This document shows positions 25,871 through 37,800 of a DNA stretch of 64,000 bases, piece after piece. The notes beneath the pieces were generated by a model, which worked only from the letters and a program-made list of their open reading frames with translations, was not told the origin of the DNA and did not search any database. Source of the stretch: Silene conica (lineage: Eukaryota; Streptophyta; Magnoliopsida; Caryophyllales; Caryophyllaceae); assembly GCA_029255685.2 (NCBI GenBank), contig CM055317.2, positions 18,356,001 through 18,420,000 on the forward strand, in the 5' to 3' direction. Both the position numbers and the translations under genes were made by a program. The first letter of the stretch is position 1. Each line of letters begins with the position of its first letter.

Positions 25871-27757
25871 AAGAAATGCATTTTTGATGATATGAGTAGT
25901 ACTTTTAATCCCTTAAACACTAGTCAGATTTTAAGTCTATCATTGAATTTTTTCAATGGGTTACCCATTTACCCCACCTGAATAACGTATTCGATTCAGA
26001 GGGGTATTACATTCGCTGTCCGAGGTTATACTTTAGATTGAACCATTGGTTAAATTTCGTATATTAATTTGTTTTGGATAGTTTTCTTATATAGCATTTG
26101 TTACCAAAGTAATATAAAAGAGTGATGAATTTTTCATGACGACCTCAGCAAATAAGATTAGTAGGTATTGTTACATGAGTTTGGTCGACTAAAATATTTC
26201 CTCCGAAAATAAAATTGAATAAGAGGGTTTATTCCTGGCGTACATGCGCAAGTTATGTTGATTAGTCTTGTGAATAAAGAAGCGTCTACAAAATGTCGTA
26301 GTCTCCACCATAAATTGAATAATGATGGACGTGCATAATGTCAAAATGTGGATTAAAAATAGCAAGTCAAAACAAGGAAGATGGAATTTCATTGTTGGTG
26401 GGACGTATTTCAAACAAACAACACTCATCTATGCCACAAGCCTACTACTACTACTTCATTCCACGATTCTCATTCGTCAAAGTGTCTAGACTTTTCTACC
26501 CATAATATATTTACAATTTTTCATTTAACACCCGCCCGAATATATGCTATAAATTAAAAATGAATCTTCGTTGTGACGATATTCGTCACAACTCACAAGT
26601 TTGTGATGGATCAAGTATAAGTGTCTAGACTTTTGTCCTATCTATCCCATATAAGGATATTACTTAACCTGTTGAAAGCTTACGACGGATATATACGTCA
26701 CAAAAATGGGTCAAATATTAATTTACTTGTGTAGATAAAGCAAACATTTTATTATACATATAAATTTCATTTTTTTCTTATTTAACATATTTTACCCGTT
26801 TTAAGCTTCATACAGATATGCACGTTTTAAGAAAGACTAATCAATCAATATATATTTAAATTTGTATAATTAAATTTGTAATTACTTGTAGTTTAAGAAG
26901 AGAGTGGACTTTCGGCATGAATTGGACCATTTCTTTAGCGTGGCTTAGCTGTCTACTTTTGTTTACTTGTTCATTCTAACCCAACTTGTGCTTCTTGTTT
27001 ACTGCCATGATCCGTGTATTTTGACTTTTTATGTTTATTTTTATTATTTTTGATTATTAATACAAGTATAATAAGGATATAAATTATATTTCTGAATATT
27101 GATTCAGTGGTTGCCAATATTCGGATCTCGCCAGCAACAAAGATTTTGCTATATATTTAAGTCTTTATTACTCAACGGCTATGTAAAAATATACTCAAAA
27201 CAACAAAGGTATTATTTTTTTTTTGTTTCAACGAAGCGCGCACTTAGTCGCATTACAATAGGGGAGGGGGATTCGACAACAAAGGTATTATGAACATACC
27301 ATTTTTTAAGATTGTCAAAAAGAAGCACTACCTTTTTTTAAAAATGCCGTAAAATTAAGTAAATTAAAATCGCTAATTCATTCGCCGCTATATTGCAAAG
27401 TCAATTTTCCGCTTATCTATTTCTTTATGACTTATTCGTTATCTTTCAACGTGTTTGGTATGAAGTAGTTAAACAATTCACCCATTTTGAACCGGAGATG
27501 GAAAAAAAATGAACATACTTAATCTATTTTTAATAAATAATTTATGCGAAGTCTCGTTATTCTTTTTAATAAATAAACAGTTTCTTGGAAAATAATTATT
27601 TAACACGACATAAGGAAAATAAAAATTACGAAGAACTTAATACACAATTTAAAATTCCTAAAGAAAAATAGAAAAAATAAATGAAAAATAGGAGACTTAT
27701 GTAAGCTATGAGAGTCTTTGGTTCACCCAATATAGGTATGACATATGACTTATGAAA
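25871..27757. other. Intergenic stretch, no gene seen
   Basis: No frame with a domain on either strand. Two short palindromes of the TGACG family lie at 26571-26591 and 26682-26701, with a shared neighbouring phrase (agtgtctagacttt at about 26480 and 26619). Confidence 0.5.
26571..26701. repeat. Two palindromes of the dispersed TGACG family
   Basis: ttgtgacgatattcgtcacaa (first 20 bases from 26571) is an almost perfect palindrome. A second, acgacggatatatacgtcac, ends at 26701. Both resemble the copies at 16308 and 34303. Confidence 0.65.
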
Positions 27758-27759
27758 TA

Positions 27760-28031
27760 TTCCCTCCTACCCATAAATAATGCCCCATTGTCTATTTTCG
27801 TCTATTCAGCAAAGTGTCACATTGTCCATATTTAGTAACTTTTTTACTTGTTTTTTTACCATTCTACCCTTACCAAATTTCATTTATTACCCACCCACCC
27901 ACCCATTACCCAATAACATAACACTCTCTCTCCAATCTACATACCCCTACCCTACCAAAATATTAAACAACTAATATCTCATAAATTTGGTACTTTCTTG
28001 AAATGGGACAATATTTGTAGGTATGAGGGAG
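27760..28031. mobile_element. Stowaway MITE
   Basis: Ends ttccctcctacccataaat and ggtatgagggag are inverted and flanked by TA (27758-27759 and 28032-28033). The arms contain caccattg-like and aaatgggacaat words that pair across the element. Confidence 0.8.
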
Positions 28032-28119
28032 TATGAGTTATGGGTATGTCATATGTGGTTGGAAAGAGCGAAACTCATACCATATGTTTTTGACGAAAAT
28101 AGAGGTTTTATACCCGTAA

Positions 28120-28240
28120 GTAGACCTGTCAAATTGGTCAACCGGGCGGATTACGGGTCGGGTAGATACGGGTTCAGGTTTATTTCAGGTCGGATAAAAT
28201 ACGGGTCTAGTGAATACGGGTTTCAGGTCAGGTTCGGGTA
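28120..28240 (+). other. GGGTCGGGT-rich stretch left of the tandem repeat
   Basis: Repeated cgggt and tcaggt words occur here. Similar words in inverted orientation (ggtcaacccgctgcgggtcg) lie at about 29168-29190 on the other side of the tandem repeat. This could be the two ends of a hAT-like element enclosing the repeat, but clean termini were not found. Confidence 0.35.
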
Positions 28241-28435
28241 AAAAAAACGTGTCAATCAACATCTTTTTCTTGCATTTTTTAAAACTTGTTTTATATCGTA
28301 ATTCCTATCATTTAAACTTTTTCTCTCCTCTTACTCGTCTTACTCAACTTAAGTGTCACCATTCTCACCATCACAACCAACATCACCAACGCCATCGTCA
28401 CCATCACCCTCACTAACTCGCTAAATACGACAATG

Positions 28436-29066
28436 AGACTCAAATAAGATAACAATGATGACGTGACATGTGATCTTAGGTGATGAGGTGACAATGTCAA
28501 CGTGGAGCGCGACACAATTCGAGATAATACGGTGAAATGACGGTATGACACACATTTCGAGGTGATGATGTGACATGTAGTCCTAGGTGATGAAGTGGCA
28601 ACGATGCTGTGGAATAAGGTGAAATTGACGGTCTGACACACATTTCGAGGTGGTGACGTGGCGTTTGGTCCATCGAAATGATGAGGTGACAATGCTAACG
28701 TGGAATGTAATTTAACGCACTACATTGAAAGTGACGACATGACACACACTTCGATGTGATGACGTGACATGTGGTACGAGGTGATGATGTGACAATGATG
28801 ATGTTGAATGAGGTGAAAGTGACAGTGTGACACACATTTCGAGGTAATGACGTGACATGTGGTCTATCGAAATGATGAGGTGACAATGCTAGCGTGTAAT
28901 GTAATTTGACGTATTACATTGAAAGTGACAACATGACACACAATTCGATGTGATGACGTGGCATGTGGTACGAGGTGATGAGTTGGCGGTGTTGACGTGT
29001 AATGCAATTCAACGTACTACGGTGAAAATGACGGTGTGACACAAACTTTGAGGTGATAACGTGACA
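28436..29066 (+). repeat. Two-part tandem repeat, 194-bp period
   Basis: The anchor word gacacacattt or its variants starts at 28547, 28635, 28741, 28829, 28935 and 29038, alternating spacings of 88 and 106 bp. This makes a 194-bp higher-order unit built from two related halves. Units are rich in tgacgtgacatg, which contains TGACGT cores. Both strands have open frames only because of the repetition. Not a gene. Confidence 0.8.
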
Positions 29067-29239
29067 TACCGCATATATATACATATTTCTCCTCAAAATT
29101 TATAAGTAATCAATACCTATATGACATTGTATATTTTAAAAATGATATATTGTCTTGACCCAACGGTCAACCCGCTGCGGGTCGGGTTTTGACCCACGGA
29201 TCAAAATGGGTTTAGTATTAATTTTGTGAACAAGCAATC

Positions 29240-32200
29240 TTTTTTTTTTTTCAGCAGTAAAATGGGAAAAAGACTAAACTACCGTCGCAGCTTTTGCAAG
29301 GTTGTGAGCAACCTTGTTAGAGCTACGAGAGATAAAACAAAAACTTAAACAATGAAAATACGGAAAAAAGCTGGAAATGCAGTCGAGACCATCCTTTGTG
29401 AAATGACTGTAGAGATCCTCCCCAACAATCTGGAAAAGGAGTTGAAGACAATCAGACGCGATACGGAAATGGTAGATCTTCTGTACCTTGGCCCATTGGA
29501 GAGCATCACAGATGACACGTGCTTCAACTTAAATAGCCGACTCAGCAGAAAAGGAAAAAGACTTCTTAAAGACTTCATTTCCATGATGATCATAAACAAT
29601 CCAACCGCCCCCGCTATGAAGCGAGGGATACCAGCTAGCATCACATTTACAAGAGAAGAAAGAGCAAAGAGAATCCCCCTTGGTAATGAAGAAAGGTTCC
29701 CCATTACGAATTATTTGCCTAGAGTGATCATGGAAGAAAGAGTGATTAGGGAGAATACTAGAAGGAGTAAGATCAGTTTTATTATAAGCTTCAAAAGAGT
29801 TATATGCTAGATTCTTTTGAAGGATAAAGAAACCAGTGATGGAAAAAGGAACTTCTTGAAAAATGATTATGTTACGGAAGACCCAAATGCTCCAAAGGAT
29901 AGAAAGGAACGTGATAATGTTGTAGACAGCATCCTCATTTTTATAAAAGTAGAAAATCCAATTGATGATCCAATCTGCAATAGGAATTGAGACGACACCT
30001 GAAATTCTAAAACCAAGATCCGAAGCAGCCCAAATACGTTTAGTCACCTCGCAGTCCCTAAAAAGACAGCAAAGACTTTCATCAACAGACGAATCCGAAC
30101 AAAACACGCAACCTGGCACAATAGTGAAATTTCGTTTAACAAACTCTTCTTTAACAGGAAGAACTCCGGATAGGATTTTCCAAGTATTCGGATCAGGTAA
30201 CGACGAAAGCTTTTTCTTGCAAAAAGAACGAGTACATAAGGATAACCTGCTCCTATCCTTATCAGAAGCAGCAGAGAACAAGAAAAGTTTAAGACCCCAA
30301 GCATAACCACTCTTAACAGAATAAATCCCTGAAGGAGTGTTATTCAAGATAATATAGTCAGAGACAGCAGTATCACATAAAGGTATAGCTAAAATATGAC
30401 GAGCCCAGAAATCTTCAAAAAGGTCTTGTATAAAATCTATATTCCAAGTGAGGTTTGGAAGAATAAGATCTTTAATGGTAAGATCGGAAAAACCAAGAGG
30501 AACAGGAAACCCAAGACTAGTAATCCTGGAAGGTTTGCATCCATTAACCCACCGTGAATTCCAAACACTCAGATTAGAATTTATACTAGGCTTCCAACTA
30601 AAGTTCTGAAGAAAAAGATCAGCCCCAAAAGCAATGCTACGACAACCCGAAAAAGATCCAGTTAATGATTTAATTGAATCTTCACCAAAGGAAGAGTCCT
30701 TGAAGATTTTATTGAAAAATATACGGCTTAAAAGAGAATCCTTCCTTGTGATAATTTTCCAAGCAACTTTTCCAAGAAGAGCTTTGTTCAAAATATTAAT
30801 ATTCCTAAAGCCCACCTTCAGATTTGGGTAAACTAAGAAAATTATTGCTACACCAGTGAACAGGTCTTGATCCCTTAGTACCAGCCCACCAAAAATGTGA
30901 AATGAAAGAACTAATCTTTTTAGTCACACTTACCGGTATTTTGAACACCGATAGAATAAAAATGGAAAGGGAGGAAAATACCGAGTTGATCAGGGTCAGG
31001 CGTCCAGCAGGTGACAGAAAGATACCATTCTACGAGGAAAGCCGTTTTTTGACTTTTTCAATCATATCAGAGAAAATAAGCTTTCTTGAAAAACCAATAT
31101 CAGTATGAATACCAAGATACTTGCCAATACCACAAGAATTTTGAATATCTAACTTTTGTAGACAATAAGAGGCAGAACGGAGGAAGGTACTTGAACTAAA
31201 AACAATATCTGATTTAGACGAATAACAAGTTGTCCTGAAGCAAGACAAAATTCGTCAAGAATACATTTGAGACGACCATAAGCATCATTTTTATCTTCCA
31301 GGAAGAAAATCGAATCGTCAGCAAAAAATAAGTGTGAAATAGGTTGAGCATGTCTACTTAAGGATATACCATGAAGTAGACCTTTCCGTTCTGCATCAAG
31401 GATATTAATAGACAAAATTTCCATACATAGGATAAAAAGAAAAGGTGACAGCGGGTCACCTTGACGCAACCCACAGGTAGGTTGAAATTGTCTTAGAGGA
31501 GAGCCATTGAGAAGGATCTCATAGGAAACAGATGTAGTACATTTCATAATAAGATTTATAAGAGAGGTAGGAAAGCCAAATAACGATAAGGTACACCGAA
31601 GAAAATCCCATTTAATACGATCAAAAGCCTTACTCATATCCGCTTTGAACGCAAACGACCATATTTACCTTTTTTGTGTTTGTTAATATTGTTTAGAAGT
31701 CCATGAGCAATCAGAATGTTATCAGAAATATGTCTACTAGAGACAAAAGCATTATGAAAATCCCCCACTAAATATCTCATAACTTTGACCAGACGATTCG
31801 TGATACACTTGGTAATGATCTTCATAATGACGTTGCAAAGACTAATAGGCCTATAGTCTTCAACATTTTCCGAGGAATCTTTCTTGGGAACAAGTGTAAT
31901 AAAAGTTCGATTTAATTCCTTCAGAACTTTACCATTGTTGAGAGTCTCAAGCGCCGCATTAATGACATCATTTTTAACAGTATACCAACATTTTTGGAAA
32001 AAATCAGTCGGTATACCGCCCGGAGCTGGTGACTTAAGGGGATTAAATTGAAAGACAACATTCCTAACCTCATTGGCAGTAAAGATCTTGCTAAGAGAAT
32101 CAAAATCATCAGCTTTAATTCGTAACGCTGGTTTAGAGAAGAGGAGACAGGAATCAAGTGTCAATAAGTCAGAGGGTAAAGGAGAGAACCGAGAGCAGAA

Positions 32201-32888
32201 ATGCTCTCGAAAAATATTACCAACATTAGATGGTTTGAAATCCCATGAGCCATTTAAATCTTTGATTCCAAGAATAAAATTCTTCCCAACCCGTCCTTTG
32301 ACCCAATTGAAGAAAAACTTAGTACACGTGTCCCCATCGACAATCCATTTTAGCTTTGCACGCTGTTTCCAATAGATAATAGCCGTACTATCATAATCCT
32401 TTATCTCGTTTTGTACTAAATTGTAGTCAGAATCATTAGACGAACAGATTGCCGTATCCATAGCATTAGAAATACGTTCATCAAACTCATCCCACTTTAG
32501 ATTCCACTCGGATTTCTTAAAGCACCATTTCTTCAGAACAAAACGTATATGGGATAAACGTCGAGCAAGCCTGAAAGTATTACAACCCCGAACATAAATA
32601 CACCAACTAGATTTAACCAAAGAAAGCCAATCTACATTCTCAAGACTCCAATCCTCAAGTTTATAAGGTTTAAAGGAATGGTTACAAGTAAGGTTAAAAT
32701 CGAGTTCAATAGGAGCATGATCGGAGATTTAAATAGGAAAATGCTTAATTCCCACGTCAGGATGCACTTGGAACCAAGATGATGAGGCATAAGCTTTATC
32801 AAGACGTTCATAAACCTTATTAGAACCCAGACGTTGTTGCACCAAGTATATCGTGGGCCTTTAAAGGGGATATCCACTAACTCATGAT
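29240..32888 (-). mobile_element. L1-type LINE, 5'-truncated
   Basis: A single LINE on the minus strand, from the end of the endonuclease domain near 32888 to a poly-A tail (plus-strand T run at 29240-29251). It lacks ORF1 and most of the endonuclease, as expected from incomplete reverse transcription. The second open reading frame is disabled by several changes. A clear target-site duplication was not found. Confidence 0.9.
29272..32888 (-). pseudogene. LINE ORF2: endonuclease end, reverse transcriptase, RNase H
   Basis: Domains in order on the minus strand: endonuclease C-terminus (DIPFKGPRYTWCNN, later SDH), reverse transcriptase with YRPISLCNV, ADMSKAFDR, LRQGDPLSPFLF and the catalytic FADDS box, a zinc-binding linker with CVFCSDSS, and RNase H (CDASWYP, AESAI, ASDCLQ, NKVAHNLAKA). 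The part from 30815 down to 29272 is one frame broken by a single stop just after AESAI at about 29529. Further changes lie near 31655 and 31210 (shifts of frame), near 31033 (Trp to stop in a conserved WNG-type position) and near 30820 (shift). Target-primed reverse transcription in the nucleus is the family's activity; this copy is dead. Confidence 0.9.
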
Positions 32889-33568
32889 ATACTTTTTTTT
32901 TTGAGGGATGATATACTTGACTCCTCGTCTAGTCTAAGTTTAGAACGGATATTTTCGTTTTAAATGATAATTTACGACAAATTATATAAGGGGTGTTTAT
33001 TTTATGAATGGGTATGGGTTAGAATCGGGAATTATACATGGGTGATATCGAGATAAAACTTAATACCTCATACGTTGTGTTTGTTTCAATTGTGACTGAT
33101 ATGGACTTAGAAATCAATCAAAAACTCAAAATACAATATTTTTAATAATATTTATAAAACTAGTAAATCAAGTAAACAAAATCTAATCAAATATATATAA
33201 AAAACAATATTTTGACAATATGTCATAATTATTTTTATCACTTTTGATTACTCTAATTTGGTACTTACAGAGTTAATGTGAGTTATGGGTTGCTCAACCC
33301 CTCCCTTAGGATGTACATGAGAAACTCATACCTTATGGATAGACCTATTAAAATCTGATCCGACCCGAAAACTAATTGTAACCCGACTCGTAAGTAACCC
33401 GTAAATAGCCCGATTTTTTCAACCTAAAGTACGAGTTATGCCCACTTCGGCACTTCATATACGGACTTGTCCAATGAACCATTCCACTCACCAACTATAT
33501 GGGCGGAGTCAATAAGGATAGTTACAGATCTTTTTGACCAACAGGCCCATATTCTATAACTACACTTC
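32889..33568. other. Intergenic stretch with MITE-like remains
   Basis: No gene. The phrase ggggtgtttattttatgaatgggtatggg at about 32990 resembles the left end of the MITE at 33572, and tggatagacctattaaaatctg at 33338 starts text rich in gaccc words. Both look like worn element ends. Confidence 0.4.
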
Positions 33569-33571
33569 TAA

Positions 33572-34027
33572 GGGGGTGTTTGGTTCAAACCTAAAAGGTA
33601 TAAGGTATGGGTTTGTAAGAGGCAAATCCATACCACGTGTTTGTTTAGCAAATTCGAAGGTTTCATACCCATACCTCAAACCCACGAGGTATGGGTTTCT
33701 CATACCCAGGGAGGGGGTTGGTATGAGTTTGATACCCCGGGTATCAAACTACAATTATTAAAAATGTGCAAAATAAATATTAACACGTATTGTAAACGAA
33801 ACATGTTATATAATTATTTGATAAAATCTTTATTTTCATAATTTTATATGATAAAATTATTATTTAAAGTATTAAATTTTACCTATTTCAACTTTAACTT
33901 AGTTTCAAGTTCATACCCCTTACAATTGAAACAAACACAAGGTATCGGATATGGAGTTCCAACCCTATACCACCCAGGTATGATTCCTGATTCCAAACCC
34001 ATACCCATGCGCGAAACAAACGCCCCC
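33572..34027. mobile_element. MITE, PIF/Harbinger-like
   Basis: Termini gggggtgtttggttc and gcgaaacaaacgccccc are imperfect inverted repeats, flanked by TAA on both sides (33569-33571 and 34028-34030). The interior is noncoding. The subterminal parts repeat atacc / ggtat words, which also occur in the older relatives upstream. Confidence 0.85.
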
Positions 34028-34030
34028 TAA

Positions 34031-34640
34031 GAGTTCTAACATATTCAATGACCCAAATCTTTTAATCGGAATATTAACAAAAAATAACTAAATACGGAGT
34101 ACAACTTTTTACAGGACAATCAGTCCAATAAGTCTCCCTTGTGATGGATATATTCGTCACGCGTTTACGACGGGTCGGATAGCTCCCCCTTGTGTAGATA
34201 GGACAAGTCTAGGGAAATCACAAAGGGTTTGTCTTTTCCTTCTTACATGGATAATATTTAACCCGTCCCTTCTTACATGGATAATATTTAACCCGTCGCA
34301 AACTTGTGACGGATATTTTCGTCATAAAGAGAATTTGTGCAATCGTATAGGATATGACGTGTAGTAGGACCTTCTCTTTCACGTTTCGTACTCTTACCGG
34401 TGAAAAAATAACAGTCAACATAGACTTGCTATAGTTGCTAGGTTAGCTTTATACAGATAATACAATACAATGAAAATGTTCATCTCGGAAGCTATTCAGT
34501 AAAACAGGATACTTTCAAGACCATGCTAATGCTATCACTCTTAAGTCTTAAGCATAATATCAAATGTCTTTCTATCCTAAATTCCTAATCGATCAAACAA
34601 ATTAGTTAATGTACTACTCGTAATAAATGATAAACCCAAC
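34031..34640. other. Intergenic stretch with palindromes and a 30-bp duplication
   Basis: No gene. Short palindromes lie at 34139-34160 and 34303-34329. A perfect 30-bp tandem duplication lies at 34238-34297. Confidence 0.5.
34238..34297 (+). repeat. Exact 30-bp tandem duplication
   Basis: The unit beginning ccttcttacatggataatat occurs twice without a change (34238-34267 and 34268-34297), next to a dispersed-family palindrome at 34303. It looks recent. Confidence 0.9.
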
Positions 34641-34854
34641 TAGCCAAGCTCGGAACGTGCTGTTGAGGTCACAAAAATCCGTTGCTACTTGCTAGGCTCC
34701 ATTGCTCCAATGTCTTCTCAGGGTTCACTAACCTGCCTGCTTGAGATAAGCTTCTTTATACTTCTCACAAAAACGCAATCATTTGGAATCGAAGTAGGTT
34801 AACTTGTCTTTTGAAATCCGGATTCAGAATCATATTGTAAGACAGTCTAGGATG

Positions 34855-37800
34855 CTATGGCATTCCATGTTCAGGGCTCAATTCAGGCACATCCATCAAA
34901 ACAGCTTCCTTGATTTCCTGCAACATTTTCAACACTTGCCACATATTAGGCCTATGTTCTGGAGTGGCCGCACTACAAGCTATAGCCACCTCGAGAAGCA
35001 TAATCAGCCTATTCTCGTCCACACCGCCATCTTCAACTTCCCTAGCTGCCCTTACCCACTGTGCTATATCCTTTGGTGTTAAACCAGGGTGTTCAGAAGG
35101 TGGTTTCCCGGTCAAAAGCTCAAGTAATAATACTCCAAAGGCGTATACATCAGATTTGGGAGTAGCTTCAGAGTTTGAAACACGGGTCTCCGGTGCTTTA
35201 TACCCAATTAGGGTTGGGTCATTTTCTACTAACGATGGATCAGTTAGAACGTTTAGGCAATAATCTGTTATACACGCCTCAAAATCAGAGCCCAGGAGAA
35301 CATTAGTGGACTTGAGGTTGCCATGGACGAGTCTCCAAGCTTGATGAATGTAGGAGAGGCCTTGTGCTACATCTTCTGCTATTTTTAAGCATGACGTCCA
35401 GTGGAGAGGTTTTGTTCTCGCTGATTTACTACCTGCATTCAAATATATATCAACATTCTTGAATCTAGAAGAACAATACCGGATATATTACAAAGTACTT
35501 TATCAATAGAAATGTGGTGGCTAATAATAGAAAAGAATTTGTAACATATTCTATTTTATTAGCTAAAACTCTACAGAAAGAGGGCTTATGAAACTCTAAC
35601 TTTCAAAAGGACTAATAAAAAATTTATGGTTAAAAGCTTCAGAAAATTCTGTCGAATCAGCGAATCTTCACCTAGCATTCTAACAATAATCAGAGAAGCA
35701 AACACTTACTAGCATGTGAACAAGATCGCCTACAGAAGCTATTATTTTCATTTTGCTTACAATTCAATTTGAAGTAAAAGTTTGCAAGAAACATGAAGAT
35801 TCAATGGTTAACTTCATCGAACAAGCCACTTCTCGACAACTACAGACCTCGTATGTTTTTAAACTTATTTCTCTTAGCGAGCATAAACAAGAGCTCTGGG
35901 ATTTAGGGGAAAATTTTGATCTTGCACTAACACTAATCTAATTACTAAAGTCGTAAAGCGGCACTAAAGCCTGTAGACTTGCTTAAACAGAGGAACTAAT
36001 GTTTCTTGTTATTGCAGTATCAATTCTAGGATTTCTATTCAGCAGTTCTGCCCAGAAACGCTATTACTGGGGTTATGGGCTTATGGCTGCGCAATGTATA
36101 TTTCCAGCTCAGGAAATTTACAGACTGATGGCAGCTGCATCTAATCTAAAAATTCCCAAGAATTGAATGTTCATAGTTACTAACAATGTCAGTACTTGAA
36201 TGCAGTGTGGTTTGCAGTTTTGCATTGTTAGAATGGCTAAGGATAATGAAAAAAAGGTGAAAGTTTAAGGGAGCTGAAGTGGTTCAGATGTTATGATATT
36301 GGAGCACATTGGTGCACAAAGAGGAAAATATGTGCCCTGCCATGTTTTGCGTATGAGTCCCGGAAGGGAAGGAATACGAGAGTGTTCATGGATGGATCAG
36401 GAGGTGACTATTGACCAATTGGTGCATAGAAGCCACTACACTGTCCGCAGGAGGAGATGCTCTGATCTCCTGCTCAGGTTATCGTAGGTTACTGTTACTT
36501 TCGGGGTTCTGGAGTTCCCTGCTACTCCTTTTTGTAATGTATGACTTTGTATTAACTTCAGTGTTCTTACTACCACCTTTGCTTAAGCAGCTTTACTAAC
36601 TTTACCTAACAAGCGATTTAGCCACAACAAAAATGAACACACTGTATCGTCGTATGCTCCTCTTTAACTTGACGGAAATTACTGCAATAGATTATGCAAA
36701 ATAATTGTATACAGTAACTTCTTTATTATCTACAGATATCTTGTAGCTACACTCCTAGAGTCATACCCTGCTCTTTTCGGCTGAAATGAGCTGAATAGAA
36801 TTAATTGGAGTAGGGCTTAATTAAACTAAATTGAGTGAAACTGAGGTGAACTGGGTTGAATTAAAAGTTAATTTTGTAAAGAGATTAACTGAAAATAATT
36901 GATTGAACGTAAATAAAACTTAACGGAATACAACAAAGAAAAACTGAAAGGAGCTGAAATTAGGCCAGAAAGAACAGAGCCTCAGTCTTATGGTATATTT
37001 TTAGATAGTAGAGCATGTCAAATAATGGATAACAATAGCAAACAGTTTGTCCTGTGGTACCAAGTTACAGGCAGTTCCCAATGTTTTATCACCTGCAAGA
37101 TTCTCTTTGTTGATACTTCCAAAACCCTGATTACCAATTCTTTAATCTACTAATCACTCCCTATTCTACTTCTGTCAGTGATAATTTCGATATTTAATCA
37201 CTAAATTAAGCGTAACCACTCGTCACTTGGCATAAATGAGATGCAGGGACTATAATTCTAACATGCTACTGATGCTAGTATAAAAATGCGTCCATTGTCC
37301 TAGAACTTTAGGTTACTGAGTACCACGAAATTGTAGTACACTATCGCGATTAGTGACCGTTGCAAAACCGACAAAGCAATTTACTACTGCTGAAACTGGG
37401 AAAGTGCTAGTGTCTTTACTAATCTGAGCGTCATACATCAAACCTAGACGGCCAGACCATGTAATGATGAACTGTGACGATCTATGATTCCTACATCAAG
37501 CCACACGATCTCTAAACCGATAAATTCAAACTTCAACAAGACAAACCACATATTGAATTTCGAAATGAAGCAAAAGAAAGAAAGATACCATGGATAAGAG
37601 AAAACAAGCTGCCATTAGGCTGATAATCATAAACCAAAAGCTTCTCATCTTTAGCTTGGAAAAAACACCTCAAAGGCACTAAATTAGGATGTCTAAGTGC
37701 ACCTACTGATTCCATATGCCGTTGGAACACTTCTTCCCCAACCCCTCCCATCTTCCCTCCATCAATCCTCTTCACACATACTATCAAACTATTATCCACC

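Noticed and set aside
28312-29096. Minus-strand open frames with repeated Cys/His-like text
   Set aside because: They are translations of the 194-bp tandem repeat and stop where the repeat phase changes.
36293-36599. Open frames in intron 2 of the receptor kinase gene
   Set aside because: They lie between well-defined splice sites, are short and show no domain.
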